Shown here piece after piece: positions 5,468 to 10,101 of a DNA stretch of 10,101 nucleotides. The position numbers and the translations under genes were made by a program. Where the stretch lies: contig JAEFDA010000113.1 in assembly GCA_016126025.1 (NCBI GenBank), positions 1 through 10,101 on the forward strand, written 5' to 3'. The first letter of the stretch is position 1. Each line of letters opens with the position of its first letter. The DNA comes from Nitrososphaerota archaeon (GTDB lineage: Archaea > Thermoproteota > Nitrososphaeria > Nitrososphaerales > Nitrosopumilaceae). A model generated the notes under the pieces. That model was not told the origin of the DNA. It was given only the letters and a program-made list of their open reading frames with translations, and did no database searches.

Positions 5468-8310
5468 CTGCCAACCTCTATGGCGATATAGTGCAGCTCG
5501 GCTATGCCGTCCCGCACCAGGACCGTTCCCACGTTCACTATGTCCTCCTCCTCCCACACGAACACCCGGTCGGTACGGGGGGCCACAAAGTCGTCCACGA
5601 AGGCCTCCAGGAACGCCACGGCGTCCTCCTGATCGGCGGCCGTGTAGAAGAAGATCTCCCCGTCCCGGAACGTCAGCGGGAACTGTATCGTGGTGGGCTC
5701 GGCCACCTGTATTCCCTTCTCCTCCAGGGTGGCCATCAAAACCCCCACCCGGTTCTCCCGTGTCGTCTGGACCACGTCACCGCCGTTGGTAGTGGTGGAC
5801 TCTACCCCGGAGAGCTTCTGGAGGTATGCCTCGAATGCTGCTTCCTGTGTCTCGCCCAGCCCCACGTAGTACTCGCCGGTGAACGCGGCGCCCACCGCGG
5901 CCACCGTTCCCAGCTGCGCCACCACGCCGCCGGCGCCCGCCGTGTACACGGGTATGAAGTAGACGTCCTGATCCCCCACCCGGTACAGTATGTTGTCGCC
6001 GATGCGGGGGTTCCGCAGGAGCGTGTTCAGCTGGGCAAAGTCGGGGTCCCGGTCCAGCGCCTCCCTGACGGCAGTGGGGCCTATGAGCTTGGTGGTGGCG
6101 TTGAGGGGCACCTCGTAGAACTGCATGCGGCCCAGGTTGGGGAGGTCGTTCTCCACTATCATGTACCCGGCCAGGTTCCTGCCTTGGGAGCCGCGCAGCT
6201 CCAGCGAGAGCAGGCCCAGAAACTCGGTCTGCTCAAAGCCCGGCGGCTTGGCCTGGATGTAGTATGTGTCCAGACCGCTGGGTATCTCGTAGAACTGGTT
6301 GGCCTGGATGAAGATCTCCACATCGGTCACGTGGTAGTTGTTGTACATCTCGGTCTTCCACTCGAAGAGCTCCACTGGGTAACGGATCTGCTCCTCCAGC
6401 CAGTCGGGTATGGGTTCGAACTTTTCATGGTACTGCGACACGAACATCTCCGTGAAGAAGTCGTCGCCGGTCTTGAGCAGCGTGATGTCGCCGTGGTACG
6501 TGTCTATCAAGGCGTACCCCACCAGCCTCAGGTACGGGTGACCTTGGGACCAGGGGACGTCCCGGGTGTCAAAGCCTATGATCAGAGGGACCATCCAGTA
6601 GGTGCTCTCCCCGTCGGTGACCGGCAGCAGGTCTACCCTGGAGCCGAAGAGCGAGTACAAAAAGTACGGGTACAGGGCCTCCATGCGGTCGTGCACGTCC
6701 TTGTAGCGGTTCACGTGGACCGGCTCGGTGGGGTATGACAGCAGGAAGTTGGGCTCGAATATGTAGCTGATCGGCGGGGACACGTCTATGCCGCCGTCGC
6801 CATCGTAGAAGGCCCCCTCCAGCTCCCGGCTCTCGGATCCCCGGGAGAGGGGGTAGCCGGACCAGGTCTCCGGGAAGAGGCCGCCCTCTCCGTAGTAGAT
6901 GCGGCGCTGATCGAATAGCTCCCCGCTGTCCACTATCAGGCCGTCGGTGGCCCCCAGCGTGAGGAAGCCGTTGGGCACGTGGGTGTACACCAAATGCTCG
7001 TTGAACCACCTGTCTTGGATGCTCACCGAGCTGGGCAGTATGGGGGACATGGAGGCGGTCCAGTACAGGGTGTCGTTGAAGCGCAGTATGTCGTTGTCCG
7101 CAAAGGCCACGTATGGTATCAGGCCGATCTCCGGCTGGAGCTTGGCAAAGGCCGCCTCCCAGTCCCACACGCGGATGACGTCCAGCACGTCCTGGTTGGC
7201 CTCCACGTACCCGTCTATGTTGTTGGGGGAGACCGGCTGCAGCTGGGTATCGTGGGCGTTCTCCTGTATGTTGTACAGCTCGCCCAGATAGCGGTTGACG
7301 CCTATCTCCTGGGCCGTATATGGGCCGATATACTCTATCTTCCTGGCGTCGGCCACGCTGTTGTTTACGGTGATGATCACCAGCACGACCAACACTATCG
7401 TCAATATCGTGCCTATGCGGATTATCACGTCCCTCTTGAACATGTGCGTGAGTATGCGGGCGCGTATGCGGTCCACCATCGAGAAGGCCACCAAGGCGAA
7501 CCCGATGAGGAGCGCCCCGGCTATCACGTACGGCGTGTTGTAGTCTATGTTGTCGGTGAAGAACAGGTTGAACGCGGTCCACAGCACCGTTATGCCCAGT
7601 ATGAGCTCCAGCGTGGAGGCGTAGTTGAGGTACCGGGCCTTGCCCTCGGACGAGTCGGCGACATACGAGGTGATCATGCTGATGATGCCGTGCATTCCGA
7701 TGTAGAGCAGCAGGCGCAGGCCTATGGCCGCCAGTATGGGGGAGAGCAGTATTACCAGGGCGGGCAGCAGGGGTATGACCCGCTCCTCGGCGTAGGAGGG
7801 GTCCATGGGAGGTGTCACGAACGGCAGCGCGAAGAGGCCCGGCAGGTGCTCCACGCCCAGGTCGTTCCCCTCCAGAAACTCGACGGCCGCAAAGCCGAAC
7901 ATGACATTGACGAAGAACGCCCCGAACAGAAGCACCTTGGTGACCTGCCAAACCCAGAACTGCGTGTGCGAGAGCCTGTAGTCCCCGAACCTGTCTATGG
8001 TCTTGGGGTCGGCCGGCCCCCGCCCCATCAGGGATATGGCCGTGTTCAGCACATACCAGAACATGGACGAGCGCTTCTTGCCGTTCACCCGTATGAGTGC
8101 CATCGAGGCGAGCAGCACCGCCGAGACCAAGGAGTAGTAGAGCGGCTTGGTGAACTGGTCGTCGAACTCGGTCAGGTTCATGAACATGGTGACCGCCTGG
8201 TTTCCGGCCAGGGCGAAGATGATCGCCCCCAGAGCCGCAAAGAGCCCTACCTTGACATACTTGCCCAGATTGGATGGCGGGGATGGTTTGTCGGTGGATT
8301 CGGTATACAA
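5464..8310 (-). CDS. UPF0182 family large membrane protein
   Basis: This 948-residue protein has about seven membrane helices in the first third (roughly 20-43, 57-75, 116-142, 180-215, 230-252, 258-279, 295-316), followed by about 630 residues that are probably outside the cell. Stretches typical of UPF0182 follow in order: YTHVPNGF (442-449, where the family often has YTHGYG), RRIYYGE (469-475), a GESTYWMVP segment (567-575), ALIDTYHGDI (600-609), YPVELF with NYHVTD (644-663), GSQGRNLAGYM (707-717) and IGPTAVREAL (743-752). The molecular function of the family is not known. The start is a TTG; a TATA-like box 26 bases before it predicts a leaderless transcript, there is a stop codon further upstream in frame, and the only nearby ATG is out of frame. 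The gene is the first in a probable operon with the amidotransferase. Confidence 0.9.
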   Translation of the reverse strand: MYTESTDKPSPPSNLGKYVKVGLFAALGAIIFALAGNQAVTMFMNLTEFDDQFTKPLYYSLVSAVLLASMALIRVNGKKRSSMFWYVLNTAISLMGRGPADPKTIDRFGDYRLSHTQFWVWQVTKVLLFGAFFVNVMFGFAAVEFLEGNDLGVEHLPGLFALPFVTPPMDPSYAEERVIPLLPALVILLSPILAAIGLRLLLYIGMHGIISMITSYVADSSEGKARYLNYASTLELILGITVLWTAFNLFFTDNIDYNTPYVIAGALLIGFALVAFSMVDRIRARILTHMFKRDVIIRIGTILTIVLVVLVIITVNNSVADARKIEYIGPYTAQEIGVNRYLGELYNIQENAHDTQLQPVSPNNIDGYVEANQDVLDVIRVWDWEAAFAKLQPEIGLIPYVAFADNDILRFNDTLYWTASMSPILPSSVSIQDRWFNEHLVYTHVPNGFLTLGATDGLIVDSGELFDQRRIYYGEGGLFPETWSGYPLSRGSESRELEGAFYDGDGGIDVSPPISYIFEPNFLLSYPTEPVHVNRYKDVHDRMEALYPYFLYSLFGSRVDLLPVTDGESTYWMVPLIIGFDTRDVPWSQGHPYLRLVGYALIDTYHGDITLLKTGDDFFTEMFVSQYHEKFEPIPDWLEEQIRYPVELFEWKTEMYNNYHVTDVEIFIQANQFYEIPSGLDTYYIQAKPPGFEQTEFLGLLSLELRGSQGRNLAGYMIVENDLPNLGRMQFYEVPLNATTKLIGPTAVREALDRDPDFAQLNTLLRNPRIGDNILYRVGDQDVYFIPVYTAGAGGVVAQLGTVAAVGAAFTGEYYVGLGETQEAAFEAYLQKLSGVESTTTNGGDVVQTTRENRVGVLMATLEEKGIQVAEPTTIQFPLTFRDGEIFFYTAADQEDAVAFLEAFVDDFVAPRTDRVFVWEEEDIVNVGTVLVRDGIAELHYIAIEVGS
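5474..5478 (-). promoter_or_regulatory. Shine-Dalgarno sequence deciding the amidotransferase start
   Basis: GAGGT on the minus strand is six bases before the TTG at 5467. An internal gene of an operon needs such a site, unlike the apparently leaderless first genes in this window, and no ATG or GTG is placed as well for this domain. Confidence 0.55.
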
Positions 8311-8332
8311 GCGTAGTGCATAGCGCCCGCGG

Positions 8333-8340
8333 TAAATTAA
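8333..8340 (-). promoter_or_regulatory. TATA-like box for the UPF0182-amidotransferase operon
   Basis: TTAATTTA on the minus strand is centred about 26 bases before the TTG at 8310, so transcription should begin at or next to that TTG. This is the main support for the unusual start codon. Confidence 0.6.
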
Positions 8341-8506
8341 TGTCTAACGGGGCCGGCAGGCCCAAGACATGGTCCATATCGGGGGCCGTGCAATGCCATG
8401 TCCGGACCCCGGCGGCACCCCTGAGCAGGATTCGGCTCTCAGGATGGCCTGGCCGGCCACTTCGCAGACGACGTCATTTTGTGGTAGTCCCGCCTCCGGA
8501 GATGGC

Positions 8507-8513
8507 TTTAATT
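8507..8513 (+). promoter_or_regulatory. TATA-like box for the C39-TPR gene
   Basis: TTTAATT in a GC-rich stretch is centred 27 bases before the ATG at 8537. The 226-base region between the divergent starts at 8310 and 8537 holds this box and the UPF0182 box; nothing else was recognised in it. Confidence 0.55.
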
Positions 8514-8536
8514 GTGGCAGGGGCGGGGGGCTGCCA

Positions 8537-9457
8537 ATGGCCGAGGAGCTGCTGCTGCCGGTGGTAACCGAGGAGAACGCCTGCCTGCCGCTCTCCATAA
8601 ACGCGGTGGCCCGGTACTGGAACGTGGAGATACCGCTGCCGCCCGCCGACTCTTACCCGGCCGGCTCGGGCAGCGTGCTGATAGAGGGAATGGAGGCCGC
8701 CGAGAGGCACGGGCTGGCAGTCTCGGTGGAGCACGGCGGGGTGTCCTCACTGGAGAAGGCCATGGACGGGGGCGTTCCACCCATTGTAATGTTGCCGGGC
8801 GTAGGCGGCCTGACGCACCATCTCTCGGTTATAACGGGGTACGACGAGGAGACCATAATCCACTACGTCCCCAAGAGCAGCGAGGAGGGCATCTATGAGG
8901 GGGCTATACCCCGCGACGTATTCGATGCCAAGTGGTCGCAGGACGGCCGGATTGCCGTGCTTGTGGGTCCACCCGACCGCATCGGACCCGGTTCCCGCTC
9001 GCTCAGGCTCTGCATGGAGGCCGAGCGGGCCTCGCTGCTGGGGCGCGGCCCGCGCGCCGAGAGCCTGCTGGCGAAGGCCGTGTCCGAGGATCCGTCAAAC
9101 TCCACCGCCTGGCTCCTGCTGGCAGGCATACAGAACGGCGGCGACCGGGACGAGTGTGTCGATAGCTATTCCAAATGCATACGGTTGAACGGGCGTTGCT
9201 ACTTGGCGTACCGGGGACTGGGCAACCACTACCTGAAGCGGGGCGACGAGGTCCGCGCCGACGAAAACTACACCCGGGCAATCGAGGTAGACGCGGAGCG
9301 GAGCGGATCCGTATACAAGAACAGGGCGTACATCCGGGAGAAGCAGGGCAGGTACGCCGAGGCGGCGCGGGATTTGGGCGAGTATGTACGGCTGTCTCCG
9401 GGGGCGCCAGATCGTGGGGCCATGGAGAGGGCGGCCGCCGAGCTGGCCACCATGTAG
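8537..9457 (+). CDS. C39-like papain-fold domain fused to TPR repeats
   Basis: This 306-residue protein has an N-terminal papain-like domain of the C39 peptidase type (about 1-145). The predicted nucleophile is C16 (TEENACLPLSINAVARYW, 11-28), and the histidine is H94 or H95 (GLTHHLSVITGYD, 91-103). Residues 155-290 form about four tetratricopeptide repeats, clearest at 223-256 and 257-290 (YKNRAYIREKQGRYAEAARDL). TPRs bind protein partners. Two usual C39 features are absent: the glutamine before the cysteine (T11/E12 instead) and the Asp-Pro after the histidine (VP at 111-112). It may therefore be an inactive or altered peptidase. No signal peptide or membrane helix is visible, so it is probably cytoplasmic. 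The frame is open upstream to 8369, but the extension is Gly/Pro-rich; the ATG at 8537 fits the TATA spacing and the domain edge. Confidence 0.8.
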   Translation: MAEELLLPVVTEENACLPLSINAVARYWNVEIPLPPADSYPAGSGSVLIEGMEAAERHGLAVSVEHGGVSSLEKAMDGGVPPIVMLPGVGGLTHHLSVITGYDEETIIHYVPKSSEEGIYEGAIPRDVFDAKWSQDGRIAVLVGPPDRIGPGSRSLRLCMEAERASLLGRGPRAESLLAKAVSEDPSNSTAWLLLAGIQNGGDRDECVDSYSKCIRLNGRCYLAYRGLGNHYLKRGDEVRADENYTRAIEVDAERSGSVYKNRAYIREKQGRYAEAARDLGEYVRLSPGAPDRGAMERAAAELATM

Positions 9458-9570
9458 GTGCGGAGTCCTCTTGCAAACCGTGTTGATGCCGTCTTCCAGC
9501 ATGTTGTATCGCTCGCGCCGACAGACACGCACATTCAACTTTATAAAGCACTAATAACCTAATAGTACCA
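9458..9570 (+). mobile_element. Probable left-end region of the IS200/IS605-like element
   Basis: The 113 bases between the C39-TPR stop and the TnpB-like start change from GC-rich to AT-rich. If the TnpB-like gene belongs to an IS200/IS605-type element, its left end must lie here or overlap the preceding gene. Such elements have no terminal inverted repeats, and no clear subterminal hairpin was found, so the boundary cannot be placed. Confidence 0.35.
9539..9548 (+). promoter_or_regulatory. TATA-like palindrome before the TnpB-like gene
   Basis: CTTTATAAAG is a perfect ten-base palindrome with a strong TATA core, centred about 27 bases before the TTG at 9571. It lies in an AT-rich stretch (about 9530-9600) that contrasts with the GC-rich surroundings. 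Confidence 0.6.
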
Positions 9571-10101
9571 TTGGATTATAGGAATTATACCTTTGGTGTA
9601 CGGTTCCACAAAGGATTCGACAAAACGATGCTCCCACGCCAGTCCGGCACGGACCGCTATGTGTACAACAAACTGCTGGCGGCATTCAAGGACGAGTACC
9701 GCTGCACCGGCATGGTGGATACATCCCGCAGCCGCATCAACGCGTGGTATGTGGACCTGCGGAACCGCACCGGACCGAAATGGCTTGCGCAGTCCATAGC
9801 CCAGGCGACCCGCCAAACCCTGTACGACCTGGGCAGGCATTACGGCCAGTACGTGGAGACCGAGCGTCTGAAGGCGGCCGGCATCGAACCGGAGACTGGG
9901 TGGGGCGAACCACACTTCAAGAAATACGGCGAGCCCATATCCATACCGCTCACCATAACCCACGGCAACACCACGGGCAGCGCGCGCTTCACCGGGGAGC
10001 GCGCCATACACATATCCAAGATGGGTGGGATACGCCTCAGCAGGCCGTTCCCCGTACTGCATTATTCCACCAAGACCGCCAGGCTGTACCAGACCCGTGA
10101 C
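9571..10101 (+). CDS. tnpB: TnpB-like protein (IS200/IS605 OrfB family), N-terminal part, cut by the window edge
   Basis: The frame is open from 9571 to the window end (177 residues, no stop). TnpB proteins are RNA-guided nucleases encoded by IS200/IS605-type elements. The N-terminal pattern fits: NYTFGVRFHK (5-14), RYVYNKLLAAFKDEY (29-43), a helix ATRQTLYDLGRHYGQYV (79-95), EPHFKKYGEPISI (113-125) and IHISKMGGIRL (146-156), matching the usual YKFRLYP, RYVYNKLL, SQVLQ-L-DL, PRFKKKG-S and L-KIG-IK order. The RuvC catalytic residues and zinc finger would lie beyond the edge. An ATG at 9628 would remove the first conserved strand, so I choose the TTG at 9571, which has a TATA-like box 27 bases upstream. 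No tnpA is seen upstream. The call comes from pattern recognition; a degraded copy is possible. Confidence 0.8.
   Translation, partial: MDYRNYTFGVRFHKGFDKTMLPRQSGTDRYVYNKLLAAFKDEYRCTGMVDTSRSRINAWYVDLRNRTGPKWLAQSIAQATRQTLYDLGRHYGQYVETERLKAAGIEPETGWGEPHFKKYGEPISIPLTITHGNTTGSARFTGERAIHISKMGGIRLSRPFPVLHYSTKTARLYQTRD

Noticed and set aside
5392..8316. Long open frames overlapping the UPF0182 gene: 5392-6738 and 6979-8316 on the plus strand, 6569-8377 on the minus strand
   Set aside because: All are low-complexity or biased translations (Val/His/Gly/Gln-rich or Arg/Pro/His-rich) of a gene with strong family matches along its whole length.
8369..8536. N-terminal extension of the C39-TPR protein
   Set aside because: The 56 residues are Gly/Pro/Ser-rich with no domain character and include the TATA-like box for the ATG at 8537.
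9559..10062. Minus-strand open frame of 167 residues at the right end
   Set aside because: It is antisense to the TnpB-like frame, which has ordered family motifs.

Overview
The window looks like GC-rich chromosomal DNA from an archaeon, most likely a thaumarchaeon of the Cenarchaeum/Nitrosopumilus type. The reasons are a two-subunit archaeal/eukaryotic-type primase, TATA-like boxes a fixed 25-29 bases before start codons (leaderless transcripts), and small protein families that I recall from that group. The lineage call rests on recognition from memory, not on a search.

Layout. At the left, a small beta-rich protein (10-357, minus) is divergent from a primase operon: priL (464-1477, plus), whose stop overlaps the start of priS (1474-2583, plus). 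priS converges on argH (2585-4048, minus) with one base between the stop codons. Then, all on the minus strand, come a GC-rich intergenic stretch, a two-helix membrane protein (4374-4736), a class I glutamine amidotransferase (4931-5467) and a 948-residue UPF0182 membrane protein (5464-8310). The last two overlap by four bases (TTGA) and look like a translationally coupled operon. A divergent promoter region separates UPF0182 from a papain-like C39-type domain fused to TPR repeats (8537-9457, plus). At the right edge is the N-terminal part of a TnpB-like (IS200/IS605 OrfB) protein that starts at a TTG at 9571 and runs out of the window. Its AT-rich upstream region probably holds one end of the element.

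How the genes relate. PriL and PriS form the replicative primase. ArgH catalyses the last step of arginine synthesis. UPF0182 and the amidotransferase probably share one mRNA, but I know of no shared function. The C39-TPR protein and the TnpB-like element appear to be independent units. No tRNA, rRNA or CRISPR array was seen. The main points for a second look are the amidotransferase with a non-canonical SGRRRN motif coupled to UPF0182, the C39-TPR fusion with a degenerate active site, the tandem CERCGH repeat in PriS, and the TTG starts predicted from promoter spacing.
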